From Firmicutes bacterium UBA5774 (GTDB lineage: Bacteria > Bacillota > Clostridia > Peptostreptococcales > Anaerovoracaceae), in NCBI GenBank assembly GCA_002418625.1, contig DIEM01000060.1, positions 1-41,375 of the forward strand: a stretch of DNA of 41,375 nucleotides, given 5' to 3'. Numbering within the stretch: the first letter of the stretch is position 1; each line of letters starts with the position of its first letter. Of the stretch, positions 34,622 through 41,375 are shown one piece after another. The position numbers were made by a program, and so were the translations under genes. The notes below the pieces were generated by a model. It did not search any database. It worked only from the letters and a program-made list of their open reading frames with translations, and was not told where the DNA came from.

Positions 34622-35605
34622 TCATTGTTTTCTTTTTTCGGCAAGTTGTTTCAGAGTATTCAATTCGGTCTCAGTTATATTCTCCGGTATAATGATTTTG
34701 ATTTGAGCATACAGATCCCCTTGCGCCTTTGGTTGTCCCAATTTAGGCATTCCCTTACCCTTCAAGCGGAATCTTTTTCCGCTTTGGGACATCGGAGGGA
34801 TTTTTAGGAGTATTTCACCACTTAAAGTCTTAAGACTTGTTTCCCCGCCAAAAATTGCCGTATAAAAGTCAATAGGGATATCCATTTTTAAATCATCATT
34901 TTCTCGGATATAACGGGGATCGTCTTGCACAGTGATCGTCAGATAAAGATTTCCGCTAAGCCCGCCGCCGCTGCCTGGCCGGCCTTGTCCGCTCAGTCGA
35001 ATTTTGGAGCCAGTCTGCACTCCTTTAGGAATTTTAGCTTCAATCTTCTTATCGCCAATCTGGATTACCCGACTGGAACCATGAAAAGACTCTTCCAGGG
35101 TAACCGTCAATTCAGCTTCCGTATCCTGACCGGCTCTGGGCCGCGGCACGCCTCGTTTCCGGGAAGTGGCCTGATACTCGGCTTCGCCGCCTCTGCTGCC
35201 CATCCCAAATATTGTGGAGAAAAAATCCGAAAAACCACCGGACATATCGCCCATAGCACCATAATCGCCAAAAATTTCGGTAAATTCTTCAGGGGTCATG
35301 GTTCTCGTTTGTCTCCCTGTTCCCGGACTTGCCTGCCAACGATTCCAGTCAAAATTTTCACGGCCGCCCTGTTGTTGCCACTGCTGATAATTTTGCCGAA
35401 GTTCATCATATTTTTTACGGTTTTCAGGATCACTTATGGCTTGATAAGCCTCGGTTACTTCTTTGAATTTTTCCTCAGCTTTTTTATCACCAGGGTTAAC
35501 ATCAGGATGATATTTTTTGGCTAACTGATGATAGGTTTTTTTGATTGTTTTGATATCAGCATCAGGTTTAACTCCCAGAATACTATAATAATCTTTAAAA
35601 TCCAT
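34622..35605 (-). CDS. cbpA: CbpA-type DnaJ co-chaperone
   Basis: A 327-residue J-protein. The J domain (residues 5-70) includes the HPD tripeptide (KKYHPDVN) that stimulates DnaK ATPase. A Gly/aromatic linker with several Met/Gly runs (about 75-165) leads to two C-terminal substrate-binding beta domains (GVQTGSKIRLSGQGRPG; LKGKGMPKLG). The cysteine-rich zinc finger of true DnaJ is absent, which defines the CbpA type. It is the first gene of an operon with clpB. The ATG has a GGGAGGTGG site and the promoter upstream carries CtsR-like repeats, consistent with heat-shock control. Confidence 0.93.
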   Translation of the reverse strand: MDFKDYYSILGVKPDADIKTIKKTYHQLAKKYHPDVNPGDKKAEEKFKEVTEAYQAISDPENRKKYDELRQNYQQWQQQGGRENFDWNRWQASPGTGRQTRTMTPEEFTEIFGDYGAMGDMSGGFSDFFSTIFGMGSRGGEAEYQATSRKRGVPRPRAGQDTEAELTVTLEESFHGSSRVIQIGDKKIEAKIPKGVQTGSKIRLSGQGRPGSGGGLSGNLYLTITVQDDPRYIRENDDLKMDIPIDFYTAIFGGETSLKTLSGEILLKIPPMSQSGKRFRLKGKGMPKLGQPKAQGDLYAQIKIIIPENITETELNTLKQLAEKRKQ

Positions 35606-35670
35606 AAGCCACCTCCCAAAATAGAGAAGATTAAGCTAAGCAAGAAGTTAATATTAGTCAGTATATACAT

Positions 35671-35731
35671 ATTATATTATCTGCCGTTCTAAAGGTCAAT
35701 AATGGTCAGACATTTGCTGACTACTATTGAC
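35671..35731 (-). promoter_or_regulatory. Heat-shock promoter with CtsR-like operators before cbpA-clpB
   Basis: Minus strand: TTGACC (35699-35694), exactly 17 bases, TATAAT (35676-35671). The -35 lies inside a tandem pair GGTCAAT-AAT-GGTCAGA (plus strand, from 35694). The opposite strand holds a second pair, AGTCAAT-AGT-AGTCAGC. The pairs form a dyad with 15-base arms (35695-35709 and 35717-35731, two mismatches). Heptads repeat every 10 bases as in CtsR sites (RGTCAAA-NAN-RGTCAAA). Another AGTCAGT half-site lies at 35655-35661 near the transcript start. CtsR is a repressor of clp genes in Firmicutes; its gene is not in the window. Confidence 0.75.
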
Positions 35732-35790
35732 TAAATATTTAGCCGTACCCTGTCTCAATATCATGGGAAACAAAGCCCTGAAAAACAGGA

Positions 35791-35844
35791 AAAACCCGCT
35801 TCCGCCTGATACTAACAAGATATACACCAGGTGCTGCGGGTTTT
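35791..35844 (-). terminator. Terminator after the phosphohexomutase gene
   Basis: AAAACCCGC (35791-35799) pairs with GCGGGTTTT (35836-35844), with inner CCTG/CAGG pairing; on the minus strand it is followed by TTTTTCCTGTTTTTC. It insulates the mutase gene from the cbpA promoter just downstream. Confidence 0.7.
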
Positions 35845-35854
35845 CAGGCTTTTC

Positions 35855-37606
35855 TTATCCAATACTATCCTCAGCCAATACTTTGGAGACGATTTTCATG
35901 ACGTCTGATTTTACTCTTTTCAGGGTGTCCTTCAGGGCATCCTCATTTGTACCTTTCACCGAAAAGTAAAATTTAATCTTTGGCTCAGTTCCGGAAGGAC
36001 GGGCCATTACAAAACCGCCTCCTTGAAATGAGTAGCGCAAGACATTGGAGCGGGGAAGGTATAAAGGATAAGATATATTATTGTTTACAAACAACCCTGT
36101 GCCTTGCTCATAATCATCCACCTTTTCAATAGAAATTCCGCCCAATTCCTTCAACTCTGTTTGGCGCAAAACAGTCATTATTTTGGCCATTTCTTCTTTG
36201 CCTGTTTTGCCCTTGAGAATAACAGATTCCTGGTCCTCGAGATAATAACCAAACCGGGAATATATTTGAGCCAGAACCTGAGTAAGATTCAGGCCATCAG
36301 TGTATTTATAAAAAAGAGCTGCTTCAGCCAATAATACAGCCGCAATTACAGCATCTTTATCGCGGACAAAGTCTCCGGCTAAATAGCCATAACTTTCTTC
36401 AAAACCAAATTGGAAAACCCCTCGCTTGCTTTCTTCCAGTTCCTTCATTTTTTCCGCAATAAATTTAAAGCCTGTTAAAACATTTTCCACTTCTGCACCT
36501 AAGGAAGAAGCAACCTCATCAGCTAAATCTGTAGTAGCAATGGTTTTAATAATTATGGCTTTTTCAGGTAATATACCTAATATTTTCTTTTGGGACAGGA
36601 TATAATATGTCAAAAGAACACCGATCTGGTTACCGGTTAATAACTGATAGGAGCCATTGGGGGCCCGTACGGCGACACCCAGCCGATCGGAATCGGGATC
36701 AGTAGCTATCAGCAAATCGGCTTGTTGTTTCAGGCCATATTGTTCCGCCAGATTAAAGACACACGAATCCTCAGGATTAGGACAAGACACAGTGGAAAAT
36801 TCGCAATCAGGACGTTCTTGTTCCTTAACCACATATACATGACTGAAACCCAGTTCGGCCAAAGCCTGTCTTACCAGGATATTTCCCGCTCCGTGCAGAG
36901 GGGAATAAACAATCCTCAGCAGATCTCCGTATTCCTTGATAAGCTGGGGATGAAGAGCCAAACTTTGGACTTTTGCCAGATATTGCCGGTCCATCTCCGC
37001 CCCAATCATCTTCAATAAGCCGGCAGAGAGGGCCTCTTCTTTTGCCATCAGTTCAATATCTACCCAGCTTTTATGTTCCTGGATACAAGCAAGAATACTG
37101 TCTGCTTGTTTTGGGGGAACTTGTCCGCCATCTTCCCAATAAAGTTTGTAACCATTATACTCTTTGGGATTATGGCTGGCAGTGATCACTATCCCTGCCA
37201 GAGCATGAAGGGTACGCACTGCAAAAGAAAGTTCCGGCACAGGGCGCAGATCATCGAACAAATAGACTTTTATCTGCTTTTTTGTCAACACTAAAGCTGC
37301 TTCCAAAGCAAACTCCCGGGAAAACCTGCGGCAATCATAGGCAATTACAACTCCTCTTTCCTGACCCTCCGGGCTATCGTCAATGATATACTCAGCCAGA
37401 CCCAGAGTAACCTTGCGTATCACATATTTATTCATGCGGTTAGTGCCGGCTCCTATTAAACCCCGTAATCCGCCTGTCCCGAATTCCAGATCTGTATAAA
37501 AACGATCCTCAATTTCTTTGGGATCAGAAATATTTTTCAATTCCAGATGAGTGTCGTTATCAAAATAAGGATGTTCTGACCAGAGTTCAAAGCGCTCTTT
37601 ATACAT
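35855..37606 (-). CDS. pgm: Phosphoglucomutase/phosphomannomutase family protein (phospho-sugar mutase)
   Basis: A 583-residue alpha-D-phosphohexomutase, probably interconverting glucose 1- and 6-phosphate. The active serine lies in VITASHNPKEYNGYK, the Mg loop is ATDPDSDRLG, the sugar-binding loop FGFEESYGYLAG and the phosphate-binding C-terminal domain RPSGTEPKIKFY. Length and the early LRGLIGAGTNRMN match the PGM2-like group common in Firmicutes rather than the 450-residue GlmM type. The ATG has a GAAGGGAG site. It lies in the AT-richer part of the window. Confidence 0.93.
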   Translation of the reverse strand: MYKERFELWSEHPYFDNDTHLELKNISDPKEIEDRFYTDLEFGTGGLRGLIGAGTNRMNKYVIRKVTLGLAEYIIDDSPEGQERGVVIAYDCRRFSREFALEAALVLTKKQIKVYLFDDLRPVPELSFAVRTLHALAGIVITASHNPKEYNGYKLYWEDGGQVPPKQADSILACIQEHKSWVDIELMAKEEALSAGLLKMIGAEMDRQYLAKVQSLALHPQLIKEYGDLLRIVYSPLHGAGNILVRQALAELGFSHVYVVKEQERPDCEFSTVSCPNPEDSCVFNLAEQYGLKQQADLLIATDPDSDRLGVAVRAPNGSYQLLTGNQIGVLLTYYILSQKKILGILPEKAIIIKTIATTDLADEVASSLGAEVENVLTGFKFIAEKMKELEESKRGVFQFGFEESYGYLAGDFVRDKDAVIAAVLLAEAALFYKYTDGLNLTQVLAQIYSRFGYYLEDQESVILKGKTGKEEMAKIMTVLRQTELKELGGISIEKVDDYEQGTGLFVNNNISYPLYLPRSNVLRYSFQGGGFVMARPSGTEPKIKFYFSVKGTNEDALKDTLKRVKSDVMKIVSKVLAEDSIG

Positions 37607-37682
37607 GATCTTGCTTGCTCCCTTCTGAATGTTCTGTCTGCATCTCTGCCGAAAATATTTGTATGTAATAATTTTTATATTC

Positions 37683-37691
37683 AGTATAACA
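37683..37691 (-). promoter_or_regulatory. Extended -10 promoter for pgm with adjacent inverted repeat
   Basis: The minus strand reads TGTTATACT about 75 bases before the pgm start, with no clear -35. About 35 bases further upstream an inverted repeat TTTATCC-N8-GGATAAA (37726-37747) could be an operator. Identified by eye. Confidence 0.4.
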
Positions 37692-37748
37692 TAGATAAAT
37701 CTTTTCTTACATTTTATTGGTATTATTTATCCTGATACAAGGATAAAA

Positions 37749-37787
37749 TAAAACGAGTCTCTTGCAACATTCAAGAAACTCGTTTTA
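37749..37787 (-). terminator. Rho-independent terminator after the small ORF
   Basis: TAAAACGAGT-C-TCTTG pairs with CAAGA-A-ACTCGTTTTA across a 7-base loop, with one mismatch. The T-rich 3' arm (CTCGTTTTATTTT on the minus strand) makes it a good terminator for the DUF192/small-ORF transcript. Confidence 0.85.
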
Positions 37788-37852
37788 TTCACATTTGCTT
37801 ACCGAGGTAGTGAACACAGTATCGCATCCTTCCCTGCAATAACTTCATCAGA

Positions 37853-37966
37853 TTATCTATTGTTTGGTATAATTGTCTGAATTTGCAATTTCGGCAACTT
37901 CAGGGATTCCAAACCGACAGAATCCAGAATTTCGCTTATGATGGCTATTTGCTGTCTGTTAATCAT
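37853..37966 (-). CDS. 37-residue small protein of unknown function
   Basis: A short ORF starting ATG at 37966 with a strong AAAGGAGAGG site seven bases upstream and ending TAA at 37853. It encodes MINRQQIAIISEILDSVG, then an alternating Leu/Lys segment and an ILE-rich tail ending in PNNR. I do not recognise it. It lies 40 bases after the DUF192 gene on the same strand and before a terminator, so it looks like a real last cistron. It has no membrane segment or signal peptide. It could be a small regulator or peptide, or a chance ORF with a good start site. Confidence 0.5.
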   Translation of the reverse strand: MINRQQIAIISEILDSVGLESLKLPKLQIQTIIPNNR

Positions 37967-38006
37967 TAATTCCTCTCCTTTCCATGTATCCAATTATTAT
38001 ATTATA

Positions 38007-38411
38007 TTATGATAGATTCTGCAAGCTATTTAGATGGGGATACTGGTAAATATTTTTCATATGTCTCCATTTAATCGTGTCTCCAATACAGGTACCTGTT
38101 AAATTAGCCCAGTCCACCGGTAATTCCAGAACACTGACTGCCTCTTTTCGGCGCTGCGAAATCCTGTATGGCTTGATCTCATTAACAATATCACATACTG
38201 TCCCTGACTTATCCAGAAACCAGACCGAGATAGGAAAGCGCATGCCAAACATATGGACCTGCTGGCAGGGCATCAGCCATAGTCCCTCACCTGGTTCCAG
38301 AACAGGGCGGCCCTGCAGGCCCTGTAAGCGGCTTAAAAAATCGTCAGCTTTCCAGACACATTCCGCAATTATTTTGTTAGTACTCAGATTCTGAACTATA
38401 CCGCTTTTCAT
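38007..38411 (-). CDS. DUF192 family protein
   Basis: A 134-residue DUF192 protein. Family marks are SRLQGLQGR near the start, the GLWLMPCQQVHMFGMRFPISVWFLD core and VLELPVDWA toward the C-terminus. Function is unknown; small DUF192 proteins are often found beside Tad/type IV pilus or secretion genes in Firmicutes, as here with tadC 22 bases upstream. There is no signal peptide. I start it at ATG 38411 (GAGGAG site nine bases upstream); the TTG at 38417 is too close to that site. Confidence 0.85.
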   Translation of the reverse strand: MKSGIVQNLSTNKIIAECVWKADDFLSRLQGLQGRPVLEPGEGLWLMPCQQVHMFGMRFPISVWFLDKSGTVCDIVNEIKPYRISQRRKEAVSVLELPVDWANLTGTCIGDTIKWRHMKNIYQYPHLNSLQNLS

Positions 38412-38433
38412 AACCAACCACTCCTCTCCCTTG

Positions 38434-39339
38434 TTACAATAATTCCTGCATTATCTTTATTGCCGCAGGACCTAGAATGATAATAAAAATAGCTGGGAAA
38501 ATGAACATTACCATAGGAATCATCATTTTAACCGGTGCTTTTTGAGCTTTTTCTTCTGTGCGCATGCGACGTCTTTGCCTTATCTGGACAGACTGATTAC
38601 GTAATACACCTCCGATAGATATCCCTAATTGGTCTGCCTGAATCAGTGATGCTATTAAACTGCTGAGATCCTCAACCTCCAGACGCTTGCTCATATCCCG
38701 CAAGGCATCACGGCGTGGGCGTCCCATTTTAATTTCCTGTAAAACCTTTAAAAATTCCTGACCCAAAACCCCTTTTCTTTTTTCCGAGACCGTGAGCAAG
38801 GCAGAATCAAAGCCCAAACCGGCTTCCACGCTGACTGTAAGTAAATCTAAAACATCAGGCAGGGTATTCTGGATTTCTGTTTGTCTCTGCTTGCCTTTTC
38901 CTTTCAGCCAGGCGTCCGGAAATATAAAACCTATCATCATTCCCACGAGAGCCAGTCCAAAATTTTGCATAAAAGCAGGTGATATCAGGCTTAATACTCC
39001 GAAAAGACAACCGCCGCTCACTATCGCCAAGCCGTACTGTAATGCTTTCCACTCTTTACTGTTCCATTGCCCTGCCAGACCGGCGGCACTTAGTCTTTGC
39101 TCTATCAAGGTTAATTTTTCCTTGGAAGTACTGTTACCCAGAAATGCTGTTACTTTATGCAGCAATGGTATAATTACCCGTTGTTTGAAGGAACGGGATT
39201 CTCCCTGGGATTTGTCTGCCTGCCCAATTGCTTTCATTATTCTGGAACGGGAAATTACCTGCACGGAATCAGCTGCAAACATTCCCAGACAAGCGGCTAA
39301 AACCGCTCCAAAAACAGAAACTGCTATAATCATTTCCAT
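38434..39339 (-). CDS. tadC: Tad-type membrane platform protein TadC (type II secretion F family)
   Basis: A 301-residue inner-membrane protein. An N-terminal hydrophobic segment, two further helices at about 105-150, a cytoplasmic T2SSF domain (about 165-270, with SVEAGLGFDSALLTVSE and LIQADQLGISIGGVLRNQ) and a C-terminal membrane helix match TadC. With TadB it forms the platform on which the CpaF ATPase drives pilus or pseudopilus assembly. It follows tadB by 33 bases. Confidence 0.9.
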   Translation of the reverse strand: MEMIIAVSVFGAVLAACLGMFAADSVQVISRSRIMKAIGQADKSQGESRSFKQRVIIPLLHKVTAFLGNSTSKEKLTLIEQRLSAAGLAGQWNSKEWKALQYGLAIVSGGCLFGVLSLISPAFMQNFGLALVGMMIGFIFPDAWLKGKGKQRQTEIQNTLPDVLDLLTVSVEAGLGFDSALLTVSEKRKGVLGQEFLKVLQEIKMGRPRRDALRDMSKRLEVEDLSSLIASLIQADQLGISIGGVLRNQSVQIRQRRRMRTEEKAQKAPVKMMIPMVMFIFPAIFIIILGPAAIKIMQELL

Positions 39340-39372
39340 TCATTCTTCACCTTCTCTTCTTAATAACAATTT

Positions 39373-40350
39373 TTAAACTTTAATATTGACAATTTTGCGA
39401 ACTATCATAAAGCCTATAAATTCCGAAATAAGTCCTCCTGCAAGCATCATCAAACCCAGCTTTTCAGTAATTAATAATTTCATATATTCCGGGTTTATCA
39501 CCGAAAAAAAAGCACCAATAAGGAAAGGAAGAGCTGCAATGATATAACCGGAAATTCTTCCCTGGGCTGTCAGTGTTTTAATTTCCATTTTAATACGTAT
39601 CCTGTCCTGGATCGTGCTATGGATATTTTGCAGAACCTCGGCCAGATTGCCTCCCACTTGTCTTTGAATCAGAATAGCGGTAATGGCCAGATCCAGATCT
39701 TCGCTGTCTACCCGGTCTGAGAGATTGTTCAGGGCTTCTTCTGTAGGTGTTCCATAATTCATTTCCCGTAAGGCAAACTGCAGTTCACTGGCAATCGGAT
39801 CTGACATTTCCCGGCTGACCATATCCATGGCTTGCATAAAACTAAAACCAGCCTTCAGGGAATTAGCGATAATTAATAAGGCACCTGTTAATTGATTATT
39901 AAACTGTTCATTTTTTCTTTTCTGAGTTCTCTTTAGCCAAAGCTGAGGTAAAATATAACCTAAAACACCTGCCACTAGACAAATCAGCAGATTTCGGCTA
40001 ACTAACAAGCCTAACAGACCAAAAACCAGAGCAAAAAGAAACTGCAGCACAACAAATTCCCCGCCGCTCAGCGGAATACCTGCTTTCATCAGCTCTTTCT
40101 CCAATTTTTTACTTAATCGGGCCGGTGCATAATCAGCCAGTTTCGAAAGGATTTGCCTCAGATTTCTTTTCTCATGATGGTGCTGTTCATTTAAGGGAGA
40201 ACGCAAAACGGTAAAACCATGCAATCTGGCGCCAAGAGATGTCCCCTGACGGCTGGTTTGCAAAGCTGTCAGAAATAATAAAATAGTAAAAAACGTCGAG
40301 GCGACAGGTATCCATATATTATAGCCTAAATTATTGTAGATTATTGACAA
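39373..40350 (-). CDS. tadB: Tad-type membrane platform protein TadB
   Basis: A 325-residue TadB homologue: an N-terminal membrane helix (about 12-30), paired helices at about 100-140, a T2SSF domain (about 160-285; ANSLKAGFSFMQAMDMVSREM, ILIQRQVGGNLAEVLQNI) and two C-terminal helices. The start is TTG at 40350, supported by a strong GGGAGGGG site six bases upstream. It begins 23 bases after cpaF. Substrate pilins (flp), prepilin peptidase and TadZ are not in view and would lie upstream beyond the window. Confidence 0.9.
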   Translation of the reverse strand: MSIIYNNLGYNIWIPVASTFFTILLFLTALQTSRQGTSLGARLHGFTVLRSPLNEQHHHEKRNLRQILSKLADYAPARLSKKLEKELMKAGIPLSGGEFVVLQFLFALVFGLLGLLVSRNLLICLVAGVLGYILPQLWLKRTQKRKNEQFNNQLTGALLIIANSLKAGFSFMQAMDMVSREMSDPIASELQFALREMNYGTPTEEALNNLSDRVDSEDLDLAITAILIQRQVGGNLAEVLQNIHSTIQDRIRIKMEIKTLTAQGRISGYIIAALPFLIGAFFSVINPEYMKLLITEKLGLMMLAGGLISEFIGFMIVRKIVNIKV

Positions 40351-40373
40351 ACAGATCCCCTCCCTTGCTAGGG

Positions 40374-41375
40374 TTAATTAAAAATTTGAAAAACATTCTC
40401 TGATAAATTCAGATTTGCTGTTTTCAGACGATCCATAAAATGAGGAAGAATTCCTGTAGCCCGAAAATGTCCCATCACTTTACCTGCTTCATCAACACCT
40501 GTTTGTTCAAAACGGAAAATATCCTGTAAGGTAATGATATCGCCTTCCATGCCCAAAACTTCAGTAATATGGGTAATACGGCGGCTGCCATCCCGCAGAC
40601 GGCTTTGTTGAACAATCAGATCGATGGCACTGGAAATTTGTTCCCTGATCGCCCGCACCGGCAAATCCATCCCAGCCATTAATACCATCGTCTCGATCCT
40701 GGCCAGCATATCCCGGGGCGTATTGGCATGTCCTGTCGTAAGGGAACCATCGTGACCTGTATTCATAGCCTGCAGCATATCCAAAGCCTCTCCGCTGCGT
40801 ACCTCTCCCACTATTATCCGTTCAGGTCGCATCCGCAGAGAATTCTTGACCAGATCTCTGATCGTGATGGCCCCTTTGCCTTCGATATTGGCCGGACGTG
40901 ATTCCAGAGTAACGACATGGGACTGGCGCAACTGGAGCTCAGCGGCATCTTCGATCGTAACAATCCGCTCATCTTCCGGAATATACGCAGACAGTACGCC
41001 CAGGGTCGTGGTTTTCCCTGATCCTGTACCTCCCGAAACAAGAATATTTAAACGTCCCTTGACACAGGCTTCCAAAAAGCTGGCCATTTCAGGGGTCAGA
41101 GTGCCAAAATTAATCAAATCCTCTACATTAAAGGGATCTGTGGCAAATTTCCTGATAGTTAAAGTGGGGCCGTTGAGAGCCAAAGGCGGAATAATAGCAT
41201 TGACCCGGGAGCCGTCAGGTAAACGGGCATCAACCATGGGCTGACTTTCATCGATCCGGCGTCCCAGGGGGGCTACAATTTTTTCAATAATATGCAGAAC
41301 ATGCTTATCATCAGAAAAACTGACATCTACTCTCTCCAGTTTGCCTCCACGCTCGATATAGATCTGATGGGGACC
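40374..41375 (-). CDS. cpaF: CpaF/TadA secretion ATPase, C-terminal part
   Basis: The last 333 codons of a type II/IV secretion ATPase; the frame is open to the right edge, and the missing N-terminus should be roughly 100-150 residues. Seen in order: HQIYIERGGKLE, APLGRRIDESQPMVDARLPDG, Walker A VSGGTGSGKTTTL, the Asp-box IVTIEDAAELQL, RPERIIVGEVRSGEALDML (Walker B) and TGHDGSLTTGHANTP (His box). This order defines CpaF of Tad systems. It powers pilus assembly through TadB and TadC encoded just downstream. Confidence 0.95.
   Translation of the reverse strand, partial: GPHQIYIERGGKLERVDVSFSDDKHVLHIIEKIVAPLGRRIDESQPMVDARLPDGSRVNAIIPPLALNGPTLTIRKFATDPFNVEDLINFGTLTPEMASFLEACVKGRLNILVSGGTGSGKTTTLGVLSAYIPEDERIVTIEDAAELQLRQSHVVTLESRPANIEGKGAITIRDLVKNSLRMRPERIIVGEVRSGEALDMLQAMNTGHDGSLTTGHANTPRDMLARIETMVLMAGMDLPVRAIREQISSAIDLIVQQSRLRDGSRRITHITEVLGMEGDIITLQDIFRFEQTGVDEAGKVMGHFRATGILPHFMDRLKTANLNLSENVFQIFN

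Noticed and set aside
35606..35740. CIRCE element (HrcA operator) before cbpA
   Set aside because: The TTAGCACTC-N9-GAGTGCTAA pattern is absent; the repeats present are of the RGTCAAT type.
1..41375. CRISPR array, tRNA or rRNA genes, insertion sequences, prophage
   Set aside because: No regularly spaced direct repeats, cloverleaf-like segments in the gaps, transposase or phage genes were seen on either strand.

Overview
This window looks like DNA from an anaerobic, fermentative member of the Clostridia (Firmicutes). The evidence is the gene order rpoN-gapA-pgk-tpiA-eno-secG, Gram-positive-type ribosome binding sites (AGGAGG/GGAGG) before nearly every gene, sigma-A-type promoters, an adenosylcobalamin-dependent ribonucleotide reductase, a membrane pyrophosphatase, and a Tad-type secretion locus without outer-membrane genes in view. 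No tRNA, rRNA, CRISPR array, insertion sequence or phage gene was found.

Layout. (1) 1-9581, all minus strand: Na/Pi-type transporter, trxB, then rpoN (sigma-54), gapA, pgk, tpiA, eno, secG and hppA (cut by the left edge). This is a lower-glycolysis block; cggR and a phosphoglycerate mutase gene are absent from it. (2) 9661-12752: trmL, then divergent hom with a SEC-C protein, convergent with nth. (3) 12900-17814: an efflux operon of membrane-fusion protein, RND pump and TetR repressor, with three matching TGAC-N5-GGTC sites over its promoter. The RND gene carries an in-frame TGA at codon 465. (4) 17986-20957: an NCS1 permease and a D-hydantoinase/dihydropyrimidinase, separated by a perfect 16-bp hairpin. 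(5) 21164-25461: DEAD-box helicase, a phosphodiesterase-like protein and a UMF1-type MFS transporter, convergent and overlapping with nrdJ (25410-27761). (6) 28074-31831: aconitase, isocitrate dehydrogenase and a GntR/FCD regulator as a tight operon whose promoter is covered by a 28-bp palindrome, probably the oxidative route to 2-oxoglutarate. (7) 31993-35605: cbpA-type DnaJ and clpB, transcribed from a textbook sigma-A promoter embedded in CtsR-like repeats. (8) 35855-41375: phosphoglucomutase/phosphomannomutase, a 37-codon small ORF, a DUF192 protein and tadC-tadB-cpaF.

The most important caution is that sequence style changes inside clpB, near 32,700-32,800 at the second Walker A motif. 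To the left, DNA is richer in GC and CpG; to the right it is AT-richer. The window may therefore be two genomes joined at a conserved gene, by assembly error or by real recombination. Functional links across that point should not be assumed.

No wholly new system is demonstrated. The best candidates for a second look are the clpB junction, the interrupted RND pump, the compound operators (cbpA-clpB, efflux operon, acn operon), the intercistronic hairpin in the hydantoin locus and the small ORF next to the Tad genes.
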